Shown here in pieces: positions 1 to 6,667 of a stretch of 40,076 bases of DNA. The stretch's first letter is position 1, and each line of letters begins with the position of its first letter. The position numbers and the translations under genes were made by a program. The notes under the pieces are model-generated. The model was not told where the DNA came from. It was given only the letters and a program-made list of their open reading frames with translations, and did no database searches. The DNA comes from Salinicoccus sp. YB14-2. GTDB lineage: Bacteria; Bacillota; Bacilli; Staphylococcales; Salinicoccaceae. Location: positions 40,254 to 80,329 of the forward strand of contig NZ_LFKO01000002.1 of NCBI RefSeq assembly GCF_001265075.1, in the 5' to 3' direction.

Positions 1-8
1 ATAAGGAA

Positions 9-39
9 CCCGATGTAAATCACTCTGATTTACATCGGG
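9..39 (+). terminator. Intrinsic terminator at left edge
   Basis: A perfect 14-bp inverted repeat (9-22 with 26-39) has a 3-nt loop and is followed on the plus strand by a T-rich run (ATTTTATTTTA). It probably ends a plus-strand gene lying left of the window. The minus-strand flank is only moderately T-rich, so it may also serve the convergent MFS gene. Confidence 0.8.
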
Positions 40-82
40 ATTTTATTTTATCCACTACAATTCTCATTTTTTGCAGGACAGG

Positions 83-1411
83 CTATGCACCTGTACCTGT
101 TTCTTTTATTTCCGCCGTTTTGGCTATAAACTGATTTTTTGCCCTTTTGATGGTATCTTCTTTTATAGAAACGATGACTGCTGCCGACAATAGTAGAAAG
201 CTGACTACATGTATTATCCAGTAAGGGATGACATCATACAGTACTCCGTATAATAAAGTCCCGAGAGGCTGTATACTCATCGCAAAAATACTGACTACTG
301 AAAATACACGGCCTTTGATGTTCTGGGGAGTAATCACCTGCATATAGGTGAAGAACGGAACATTGATCACCTGGACAAGCACGGCGATTATGAACCCCAT
401 TGATGCAAAAAAAATCATTGTACCAAACTGAGGCATACTGACATAGATCGGTAACAGGAAAATGAGAAACATTACAGACAAAAGCTGCAGTCCGATTTTC
501 ATCACTCTGATCGGACTGTTTATCTGCTTGATTGTTCCGAGTACAGCACCTGCAATCAGCGCACCGACACCGTCGAATGAATTGATGACACCGACAGCTT
601 CAGGATTAAAACCGAGTTCAACAATCATCATTTTTTCAGGGTAAATCGCAAGCAGGGCAGTAAAGAAATTGATGATGGCAGCCATGATGAATACTCTCTT
701 TAATATTGTTGAATCCCATATATAAACGAAACCCTTTGAAATGTCTTTCTTGAATTTACTTGCTTTCGATAAGGCTGCTTCCCCAAGAATTTCTTCTGAC
801 TCGTAATTTTTCTCATCATAATACAGTTTAAATTTAACGAAGAAGTCGAGTACTGCTGAAATGAGGTAGGCGATAAAGAATACAAGGATCATGATATAAA
901 AGTCGAACAATCCGAAAAGAACGCCTCCAAGTGCGGGACCAAGTATGACCGCTGAAGACATGATGGAAGACGTGTAGCCCATGACTTTCTGGATTCTCTC
1001 GGCATGGAACATTTCAGTCATAGCCGCCTGGTAAGCATTGGATATGAACGGATTGATGAAAGAAGTCAATACTGTCGTCACATAGATGGCAATCAGATTG
1101 AATCCATAGAGATATGAGTAGATCAGCAGCCCTCCAATAATGAAGGTCATCATGACTTCTCCGGAAATAATCAAAGTCCTTTTATTCCATACATCGCTCA
1201 ACCACCCGGAGAAGGGGAGGAGCAGCAGGGATACCAGTGTCATCAGTGCAAGGTTGATTGAAAAGTAAAAAGCGGAGCCCGTAGTATATAGAATAGAGTA
1301 TGAAACTGCGAACATATAAACCAGATTCCCCAAGTTGGTCATCAGCCGGCTGACAAGATAAATAATGAAATTCAACTTTTCAGCATAAGGCACATCTTTG
1401 TTCAATAACAT
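83..1411 (-). CDS. MFS transporter (drug-efflux type)
   Basis: A 442-residue integral membrane protein with about 12 hydrophobic segments in two halves, the major facilitator pattern. The first cytoplasmic loop carries the family motif-A-like stretch GWLSDVWNKRTLI near residues 68-80. It resembles MFS_3-type (enterobactin/macrolide exporter-like) efflux proteins. The long central basic loop around residues 200-230 separates the halves. The start is ATG after a GGGGGAAA ribosome site. It follows the ArsR-type regulator gene by about 40 bp on the same strand, so the two probably form an operon in which the regulator senses the exported compound. A 7-bp hairpin (1429-1445) lies between them. The substrate cannot be told from sequence. 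Confidence 0.85.
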   Translation of the reverse strand: MLLNKDVPYAEKLNFIIYLVSRLMTNLGNLVYMFAVSYSILYTTGSAFYFSINLALMTLVSLLLLPFSGWLSDVWNKRTLIISGEVMMTFIIGGLLIYSYLYGFNLIAIYVTTVLTSFINPFISNAYQAAMTEMFHAERIQKVMGYTSSIMSSAVILGPALGGVLFGLFDFYIMILVFFIAYLISAVLDFFVKFKLYYDEKNYESEEILGEAALSKASKFKKDISKGFVYIWDSTILKRVFIMAAIINFFTALLAIYPEKMMIVELGFNPEAVGVINSFDGVGALIAGAVLGTIKQINSPIRVMKIGLQLLSVMFLIFLLPIYVSMPQFGTMIFFASMGFIIAVLVQVINVPFFTYMQVITPQNIKGRVFSVVSIFAMSIQPLGTLLYGVLYDVIPYWIIHVVSFLLLSAAVIVSIKEDTIKRAKNQFIAKTAEIKETGTGA

Positions 1412-1428
1412 AAAATTTCCCCCGTTTT

Positions 1429-1445
1429 TCTACTTAAAAAGTAGA
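1429..1445. other. Small hairpin between regulator and MFS genes
   Basis: TCTACTT at 1429-1435 pairs with AAGTAGA at 1439-1445 around an AAA loop. There is no T-run after it on the minus strand, so it is not a terminator. It sits just upstream of the MFS ribosome site and could tune processing or translation of the second gene. Confidence 0.4.
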
Positions 1446-1451
1446 TTTTGA

Positions 1452-1946
1452 TTACTTAGAATTCATGTCTCTTTGGAAAAGTTTGACCCCTATGACAAAC
1501 TCTTCAACATCCTGAACATCTTTTTCATTCGTCTTTTTAACCCATTTGGCAATCAGATCACGGAACTCATCCAGTAATTCCTGCTGGTCTTCTTCCTTGA
1601 GCAAAAGCGCTGCACTGAGAGAACCTTTTGATTCTGCTTTGGAGCCAGTCTGAAGTTCCGGATATACTTCATGATCACTGATGAATGTCGTTGCTCTGGC
1701 CAAGTAAAATTTTTGGACGACGCCTCCGACTTGTTTTTCTTCTACCAGTTCTATTAAGTCCCCTTCATACAGCTTCTTCATGTGATAGTGGACATTGCCG
1801 GGTGACTCATTGATTTCAACAGCAACCTGTTTTGAAGTTTTCGGATCATTTTCAATCGCTGTGATGATCTTTATTCTAAGTGCACTTCCTAGTAACTTTG
1901 CCTGTTCCACTGAAATTTTCAGGGACTTGCTCTCATTTTTAGACAT
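1452..1946 (-). CDS. ArsR-like winged-helix regulator
   Basis: A 164-residue protein with an N-terminal winged helix-turn-helix at about residues 15-80. The recognition-helix region SKQVAVEINESPGNVHYHMKKL and the wing EEKQVGGVVQKFYLA fit the ArsR/HTH_20 group. The C-terminal half (about 85-164) is acidic-basic mixed and lacks obvious metal-binding cysteines, so it is probably not a metal sensor. The ATG at 1946 follows AAAGAGGAG. The gene leads the operon with the MFS exporter, and an overlapping palindromic site lies just downstream of its promoter, which suggests autoregulation. The ligand is unknown. Confidence 0.85.
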   Translation of the reverse strand: MSKNESKSLKISVEQAKLLGSALRIKIITAIENDPKTSKQVAVEINESPGNVHYHMKKLYEGDLIELVEEKQVGGVVQKFYLARATTFISDHEVYPELQTGSKAESKGSLSAALLLKEEDQQELLDEFRDLIAKWVKKTNEKDVQDVEEFVIGVKLFQRDMNSK

Positions 1947-1980
1947 AGGACATATCTCCTCTTTATCTGAACTATTATTA

Positions 1981-2001
1981 TTAGTCGAACTAATTAATTA
2001 G
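1981..2001. promoter_or_regulatory. Candidate operator: overlapping palindromes
   Basis: Two perfect dyads overlap: TTAGTcgaACTAA at 1981-1993 and CTAATTAATTAG at 1990-2001. They share the TTAG/CTAA half-site and lie between the predicted transcription start and the ribosome site of the ArsR-like gene. This is what an autoregulatory repressor site would look like. Binding is inference. Confidence 0.55.
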
Positions 2002-2012
2002 ATTGTAATTAT

Positions 2013-2040
2013 AGTATACAACAAAAATCTAAAAAGTAAA
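2013..2040 (-). promoter_or_regulatory. Sigma-A promoter of the regulator/MFS operon
   Basis: On the minus strand, -35 TTTACT (2035-2040) is separated by 16 bp from -10 TATACT (2013-2018). A TATAAT overlaps it at 2008-2013. The predicted start falls near 2005, just ahead of the palindromic operator. Confidence 0.55.
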
Positions 2041-2060
2041 GTGAGGTTTCAAAATAAAAA

Positions 2061-2095
2061 AGACTGTTATGAATTAGGGGATTTCATAACAATCT
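2061..2095 (-). terminator. Terminator of the small acidic lipoprotein gene
   Basis: AGA-C-TGTTATGAA (2061-2073) pairs with TTCATAACA-A-TCT (2083-2095) with one mismatch. The minus-strand flank is a strong T-run (TTTTTTATTTT). Confidence 0.8.
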
Positions 2096-2141
2096 TTTAT
2101 AAATATTATTCTCTTTTTCATGTTTATAAATCTAAGAAGCA

Positions 2142-2354
2142 TTATTGATCTGAGCTTCCGGCTTCTTCACCGGATTCTTCAATTGTTTCTCCGGCGCTGT
2201 CGGAAGACTCTTCATCTTCAACGCCTGTGGTTTCTTCTGTATCGCCGGCGCCTTCTTCACCGGTATCATCTGCGCTGTCTTCCTCGCCCCCGCAGGCGCC
2301 TAAAACGAGTATTGAAGCGAGGCTGCCAGCAAGTAGATATTTTTTAATCTTCAT
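2142..2354 (-). CDS. Small acidic lipoprotein (family member A)
   Basis: A 70-residue lipoprotein. The signal peptide MKIKKYLLAG... ends in lipobox LGAC with Cys21. The mature 49 residues have 21 Asp/Glu, no Lys or Arg, and many Gly, Ser and Thr, so the part outside the membrane should be disordered and strongly negative. An ATG five codons upstream overlaps the GGAGG ribosome site, so the start at 2354 is chosen. The signal peptide and the Cys21 position match two other genes in this window (9932-10666 and 28321-28536), so these are paralogues. It is a single-gene unit with its own sigma-B-like promoter and terminator. Function unknown; a stress-related cell-envelope role is inference. Confidence 0.8.
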   Translation of the reverse strand: MKIKKYLLAGSLASILVLGACGGEEDSADDTGEEGAGDTEETTGVEDEESSDSAGETIEESGEEAGSSDQ

Positions 2355-2390
2355 ATTAACATCCTCCATTTTAATAGATGTAGTGATACT

Positions 2391-2415
2391 ATACCCGTTG
2401 TACCGGATGTTAAAA
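2391..2415 (-). promoter_or_regulatory. Sigma-B-like promoter
   Basis: On the minus strand the -10 is GGGTAT (2391-2396), 13 bp from a -35 TTTTAA (2410-2415). The Bacillus/Staphylococcus sigma-B consensus is GTTTAA, 13-15 bp, GGGTAT, so the match is 5/6 plus 6/6 with correct spacing. It lies 37 bp upstream of the small acidic lipoprotein start. Confidence 0.6.
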
Positions 2416-2441
2416 GCATGTTTTTATTTTCAATCTAAATA

Positions 2442-3401
2442 TCAGAAGTGAATGGCAACTTCTTCTATAAACTGTTGCATGACTTCCTTTGCAGAACGGT
2501 CTGTATTCGGGTGGAGGTTGATGGATATATGTGAAAGACCCATTTCTTCCTGTCCTTTAAAATGTTCGACGATACTTTTTGATCCCCCTGTCAAATGCAT
2601 ATTACTTTTTATTTCGAGCGGTGCGTCCGGGTCTTCGAGCAGATGAACAGCATTGGCATAACCGAAAGGTTTCCAGTTACCGGTTTCATTCAATTTGTCT
2701 ATTTCCTGGACGATTTTACCGCTGTCTTTTGGATTCAGACCATGCCAGATCCATGCATCCGGGTTATTGGATGTCCATTCAGGCGTCTGTTCTGCACGTC
2801 CAATTGAAATGATGGGGATTTCTCCATCCGGTTTTGGCAGGAAGTCGATGTCGCCGGACAAAGTACCGTAATGGTCACTACTGCCTGATGGATAATCCTC
2901 ACTGTGCAATGTTCGAATCAGGTTAAAAGCTTCCCGATATCTTTCGCTGCGGTTATCATAGTCTTCATTGAAGGCAGGATATTCTTTCTTACGGTCGCCT
3001 GAAGCAAGACCTAATATAAAACGGCCGTCACTTAATTTATCCAGGCTCGCAGCTTCCTTTGCGATGTGGATAGGGTGGCGCAACGTAGCGATATGGCCCG
3101 CTGATCCGAGTGTGATGTTTTTAGTTTTGGCAGCAAGGTAGCCGAGGGAAGTGGCAGGGTCATAAATTTGAGCGGCGTCTCCGAAGTTGGGATCGAATGC
3201 GGGTACATCCCGTAGCCAGAGCGCAGCGATATTACTGTTGTCCGCCATCTCTGCTAATTTTCCAAAGTCATCAAGATCGGGTATGCCGTCTGAGTATCCT
3301 TTAAAAGGGGCCATGATACCCAAAGACAGTTTGCCGGGTTTGAATACATTGCTGAAACCCGGGTGGCTGGAAAATTTATAATGATTATTTTTTAATGTCA
3401 A
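2442..3401 (-). CDS. LLM-class (luciferase-like) flavin oxidoreductase
   Basis: A 319-residue protein of the bacterial luciferase-like monooxygenase superfamily, a TIM-barrel enzyme using F420 or FMN. Typical segments are the N-terminal strand LSLGIMAPF, the mid-barrel stretch GSAGHIATLRHPIHIAKEAASLDKLSDGRFILGLASGD (given here as family-recognisable region, residues ~98-135) and a C-terminal HISINLHP. It resembles the BA3436-type subgroup of unknown substrate. The start is TTG at 3401, chosen because AAGGAG sits 7 nt upstream; the next ATG (residue 30) would delete the first barrel strand. A 10-codon ORF with its own ribosome site overlaps this start. It appears to be transcribed alone. Confidence 0.85.
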   Translation of the reverse strand: MTLKNNHYKFSSHPGFSNVFKPGKLSLGIMAPFKGYSDGIPDLDDFGKLAEMADNSNIAALWLRDVPAFDPNFGDAAQIYDPATSLGYLAAKTKNITLGSAGHIATLRHPIHIAKEAASLDKLSDGRFILGLASGDRKKEYPAFNEDYDNRSERYREAFNLIRTLHSEDYPSGSSDHYGTLSGDIDFLPKPDGEIPIISIGRAEQTPEWTSNNPDAWIWHGLNPKDSGKIVQEIDKLNETGNWKPFGYANAVHLLEDPDAPLEIKSNMHLTGGSKSIVEHFKGQEEMGLSHISINLHPNTDRSAKEVMQQFIEEVAIHF

Positions 3402-3417
3402 TGTGATGCTCCTTCAT
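3385..3417 (-). CDS. Possible 10-residue leader ORF overlapping the LLM gene start
   Basis: ATG at 3417 follows a good TTAAGGAG site and reads MKEHHIDIKK before TAA at 3385-3387. Its frame differs from the LLM gene, whose TTG start (3401) lies inside it and whose own AAGGAG site lies within its codons. That geometry could give translational coupling. It could also be chance, since the mini-ORF is very short. Confidence 0.35.
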   Translation of the reverse strand: MKEHHIDIKK

Positions 3418-3602
3418 ATATCTCCTTAAAAAGATAAGCTGGGATTCTTAACTGTAGTGAAAATTATCGACAGTAAGTACAACTTTGAACTTGAAAATCC
3501 GAGGCCTGTAATTCCTGAAAGTATGTAATGGGAGAACAGGGCTTAAATTATTGAAGTCATCGTATTATCAAATAGGTGAAACCGTATATAAATTTAGGAG
3601 TA

Positions 3603-3947
3603 TCAAATAATAACTTCTTCAATCACCGAACTTCCCTCAGTCGCTTCATCATCATACCACTGCCATTGCTCATAAAGCTTAATTCTTCCATCGGACAAAA
3701 TTTCAGGAGTAGAAAGACATTTTCCCCCTCTAATTTCGTTTTTGATATTTATATGGTTATATCTGAACTCTAAACTGTCATTTTCATTAACTAATCCAAT
3801 TAAAGTTCCTTGAGTAATTTCTCCCCCGCTGTAATTTGCTGATATAATATTACCTTCTTGTTTGTATTCAAACAAAGTTTTTGAAGAAACTTCTCCATTC
3901 GCAGTATTTTCAGTTGAAACAAATGTCCATCCATTATAATTTATCAT
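3603..3947 (-). CDS. Small conserved protein of unknown function
   Basis: A 114-residue protein, MINYNGWTF..., rich in alternating polar and hydrophobic beta-strand segments with evenly spaced Gly ([43 protein letters not shown]). There is no signal peptide or membrane segment. The series of antiparallel strands suggests a small beta-barrel or sheet. Similar proteins are widespread in Firmicutes and are sometimes labelled N-acetylglutamate synthase, but I see no acetyl-CoA-binding GNAT motif here, so that name is not justified. ATG 3947 has a perfect AGGAGG 7 nt upstream; an upstream in-frame ATG at 3989 has none. No strong terminator follows. Confidence 0.75.
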   Translation of the reverse strand: MINYNGWTFVSTENTANGEVSSKTLFEYKQEGNIISANYSGGEITQGTLIGLVNENDSLEFRYNHINIKNEIRGGKCLSTPEILSDGRIKLYEQWQWYDDEATEGSSVIEEVII

Positions 3948-4126
3948 GTCATTTCCTCCTGCTTTTTGATGTTCCCAATATTGTATCATTCATTAACTTA
4001 ACTATTCTAACTTTTCTGGCGACTTTTTTCATAGTTTTTATAATCAGGTTTGAAACAAGTTCCAAAATATGTTTTAGTCTTTTGAGTTCATTCAGTAATA
4101 AAATTCTAGGTAAAGAAACGAAAGGA

Positions 4127-4327
4127 ATGAAGTGGTATTATTCTCTTCGTTTCCTCATAGTACTTAAATTGCCGGTTCTAATTAGATTATTATTGAAGCG
4201 ATCGTATAAGTATAACTTTGCGAAGTGTACAGAATTAGAGGAAGTTTTCCCTGACGGGGTGTCGTCGGATCATCCTGCATATCATCCTAAGATGGACAGA
4301 GATAAGGACAATCATGCTTGTGAATAG
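4127..4327 (+). CDS. Excalibur calcium-binding domain protein (start uncertain)
   Basis: The C-terminal ~37 residues, from FAKCTELEEVFPDGV to the end DRDKDNHACE, match the Excalibur domain: two conserved Cys, the HPAY segment and a DxDxD calcium-loop motif closed by CE. Excalibur domains are extracellular and usually hang on an N-terminal membrane segment. From ATG 4127 the protein is 66 residues, with a hydrophobic stretch SLRFLIVLKLPVLIRLLL at 7-24 as likely anchor or signal. The reading frame stays open upstream to 3881 and includes another hydrophobic run (about 4000-4055), so a longer protein is possible. No start has a well-spaced ribosome site; AAAGGA nearly abuts ATG 4127. A shared bidirectional terminator follows. 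Confidence 0.6.
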   Translation: MKWYYSLRFLIVLKLPVLIRLLLKRSYKYNFAKCTELEEVFPDGVSSDHPAYHPKMDRDKDNHACE

Positions 4328-4333
4328 ATAAAA

Positions 4334-4370
4334 AAATCTGCAGCACCCAACTTTTTGGGCCTGCAGATTT
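4334..4370. terminator. Bidirectional terminator (opuC operon / Excalibur gene)
   Basis: AAATCTGCAG (4334-4343) pairs with CTGCAGATTT (4361-4370), extended inside by CCCAA/TTGGG. A-runs on the left and T-runs on the right make it work on both strands between convergent genes. Confidence 0.85.
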
Positions 4371-4375
4371 TTATT

Positions 4376-5071
4376 CTAATTGATGGTCTGTACGTGTGGG
4401 TTTGTTTCACTTTCAGCTTTTTTCCTTCTTGTCGGGTCGAGCCTTCTTTCAAGAAGTCTGAGACCGATATCGACCAGCACTGCGATGATTGCAATCGGTA
4501 CCGCACCGGCCAGTATGAAGACCGTGCCTTCTGAAGCGTTGGTCCCACGGATGATTATATCTGAAAGGGTGGTGGCACCGATGAACGAACCGACTGCGAC
4601 AACACCGATGGCGACAACGAGGGCGATTCTGAGCCCGCCGATAATTACGGATAATGCCAGTGGCAGTTCTATCATCGTCAATACCTGGTTACGTGTCATT
4701 CCCATACTTTTTCCAGCATCTTTAATGTTGGAGTCAACATTTGAAATACCTGTATAAGTATTTTTAATGATCGGCAGAAGTGCATAAAAGAACACAGTCA
4801 CGACGACTGTCGTATTGCCGAGACCCATGACAAGCATCATGATGGCAAGCATCGCAATGACCGGAATCGTCTGTATGATATTCGTCAGTGTGATGATCAA
4901 TCCTGATAATTTTGAAAAACGTGCAATCAGTATACCGATTGGAATACCGACTGCAGAAGCGAAAATAACACCGTAAATCGACATCAGCAGGTGGTTGAAG
5001 AACAGTTCAAAAATGTAGCCGCCGTTTACAATAAAGTAATTAAAAAAGTCTGTGATAACATTTCCTGTCAT
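4376..5071 (-). CDS. opuCD: Osmoprotectant ABC transporter permease (OpuCD-like)
   Basis: A 231-residue permease of the binding-protein-dependent type with about five to six membrane segments. The cytoplasmic EAA-type loop is GISNVDSNIKDAGKSMGMTRNQVLTMIELPLALSVI near residues 105-140, the contact site for the ATPase. The ATG at 5071 overlaps the end of the binding-protein gene by 4 bp, so the two are translationally coupled. The polar tail after residue 205 is somewhat longer and more charged than usual. It is the last gene of the opuC operon and ends directly at the terminator. It pairs with OpuCB to form the membrane channel for betaine, carnitine or choline uptake. Confidence 0.88.
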   Translation of the reverse strand: MTGNVITDFFNYFIVNGGYIFELFFNHLLMSIYGVIFASAVGIPIGILIARFSKLSGLIITLTNIIQTIPVIAMLAIMMLVMGLGNTTVVVTVFFYALLPIIKNTYTGISNVDSNIKDAGKSMGMTRNQVLTMIELPLALSVIIGGLRIALVVAIGVVAVGSFIGATTLSDIIIRGTNASEGTVFILAGAVPIAIIAVLVDIGLRLLERRLDPTRRKKAESETNPHVQTIN

Positions 5072-6009
5072 GACTGATCCCCGCTTTCTGTGTCTTCAAA
5101 GTAGTTATTCTCTTCCAAAAATTCTTCAGCGACGACAGCGGGTTCTTTACCTTCGCCGTCCGCTTCATAGTTCAGCTGCTGCATCATGTCTGTCGTGATG
5201 ATTCCGTCAAGCTTATCCATCGTATCCGTCAGTCCCGGATACTCGTTCAACAATTCTTTAGTAGCAAGCGGCGTGGCATCATATGGCGGGAAGAACTGAA
5301 GATCATCTTCCAGTACAACCAGATCATATGCAGCGATACGGCCGTCTGATGTATAACCAAGTGCAACTTCAAGGCTGCCATTGTCGAGTGCGTCATAGAC
5401 AAGGCCGATCTGCATCGGACTGATACTGCTGAATGAAAAGCCGTAATGCTCTGTAAATCCGTCATATCCGTCACCCGGACGCTGAAGCCATGTCGTATAC
5501 ACACCGAAACGGAACTCATCCTGAAATTCTTCGAGGTCGGAGGTGGTTTCCAGATCATATTCTTCTGCGATTTCTTTCGTCACCATAAACGCATAGGAGT
5601 TATCAAAACCGTATGAGTCAAAATAAATCTGGTCAAATCTTTCTGAGAAAATATCTTTGGCAGTCTGCATTGCCAGTTCAGGATCCGTAATCGGTTCCTG
5701 TTCAAGCGGACCGGTCATTTCTGTACCGGAATATCTGACTGCTGACATATTGGCATCTCCATTCAGTACCGCCTGATGTTGCAGTGTTGATGCACCAAGG
5801 TTATTAATGATTGTCGGATTCAATTCACCGTCACTATCATGTTCTATCATTAATCTGACAAGGTGAGCCATAATCTGTGATTCACTCGTATCAAGTGATG
5901 TAATTCTTATCGGATCATCTGAACCGCCGCCGAGACCCGGCAGACTGCATCCAGATAACACCAATAGAGAAGTCAGCATCACGATGAACATTTTTTTAAA
6001 TTGTTTCAT
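5068..6009 (-). CDS. opuCC: Osmoprotectant-binding lipoprotein (OpuCC-like)
   Basis: A 313-residue substrate-binding lipoprotein. A basic N-terminus and hydrophobic core run to lipobox LSGC with Cys21, followed by a short Gly/Ser linker. The rest fits the OpuAC/QAT-type fold: IRITSLDTSESQIMAHLVRLMIE-like first lobe, NNLGASTLQHQAVLNGDANMS, and an aromatic-rich hinge region. The family captures quaternary ammonium osmolytes in an aromatic cage. It sits between the two permease genes, the usual A-B-C-D order of opuC, 22 bp after opuCB and overlapping opuCD by 4 bp. The exact substrate range is not readable from sequence. Confidence 0.88.
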   Translation of the reverse strand: MKQFKKMFIVMLTSLLVLSGCSLPGLGGGSDDPIRITSLDTSESQIMAHLVRLMIEHDSDGELNPTIINNLGASTLQHQAVLNGDANMSAVRYSGTEMTGPLEQEPITDPELAMQTAKDIFSERFDQIYFDSYGFDNSYAFMVTKEIAEEYDLETTSDLEEFQDEFRFGVYTTWLQRPGDGYDGFTEHYGFSFSSISPMQIGLVYDALDNGSLEVALGYTSDGRIAAYDLVVLEDDLQFFPPYDATPLATKELLNEYPGLTDTMDKLDGIITTDMMQQLNYEADGEGKEPAVVAEEFLEENNYFEDTESGDQS

Positions 6010-6031
6010 AGTAAGTCAAAACTCCTTCCTC

Positions 6032-6667
6032 TTATCTGGATACTTTCAGTCCTTTAGGCACTGACCATTTTTCGACAAAAGATAAAATTAGATCAGTGAC
6101 AAGTGCAATTGTCGTAACAAGTACTGCAGCAACGATGATCATCATCGGTTCATACAAGTTCAGCCCCTGGAATACAAAGTCTCCAAGTCCGCCTGCGCCG
6201 ATATAGCTCGCAAGTGTCGCCCAGCTGATGACGTAAACACTGGACAGCCGGACGCCTGACATAATGTAGGGCAGTGCAAGCGGGAAATCAACCGAACGCA
6301 TAAGCTGCAGATTGGTCATTCCCATACTTTTCGCAGCTTCCTTCACCTCTCCTGAAATACTCTGCACACCGATGATGGTATTGTTCAGCATCGGCAGTAG
6401 AATATAAGCTGCGAGCGCAATGATTGCAGGTGTTTTTCCGACTCCGAACAAAGGTATCATCAATGCCAGAAGAGCGAGTGTCGGTATCGTCTGGAGCACA
6501 CCGGCCGTCGTCAGAACGATGCCGGAAAGTCTTTTATTCTTCGATATGAATATGCCGAGCGGCACCGCAATCAATATCCCGATTAACAGGGCGATGATTG
6601 AAATGAAGAAATGTTCCATTGTTTTTTCTAGCAGCTCCGCTCTGTTTTCTGATATGAAATCCATCAT
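6032..6667 (-). CDS. opuCB: Osmoprotectant ABC transporter permease (OpuCB-like)
   Basis: A 211-residue inner-membrane permease with about six hydrophobic helices. The EAA-type loop SISGEVKEAAKSMGMTNLQLMRSVDFPLALPYIMSGVRL near residues 103-140 is the ATPase contact. Its start ATG (6667) overlaps the opuCA stop by 4 bp, so translation is coupled. It closely resembles OpuCD, its partner in the channel heterodimer, but has a shorter tail. Length is normal for the family. Confidence 0.88.
   Translation of the reverse strand: MMDFISENRAELLEKTMEHFFISIIALLIGILIAVPLGIFISKNKRLSGIVLTTAGVLQTIPTLALLALMIPLFGVGKTPAIIALAAYILLPMLNNTIIGVQSISGEVKEAAKSMGMTNLQLMRSVDFPLALPYIMSGVRLSSVYVISWATLASYIGAGGLGDFVFQGLNLYEPMMIIVAAVLVTTIALVTDLILSFVEKWSVPKGLKVSR

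Noticed and set aside
2120-2347. Arg/Leu-rich plus-strand frame opposite the small acidic lipoprotein
   Set aside because: Antisense shadow of acidic codons with no ribosome site.
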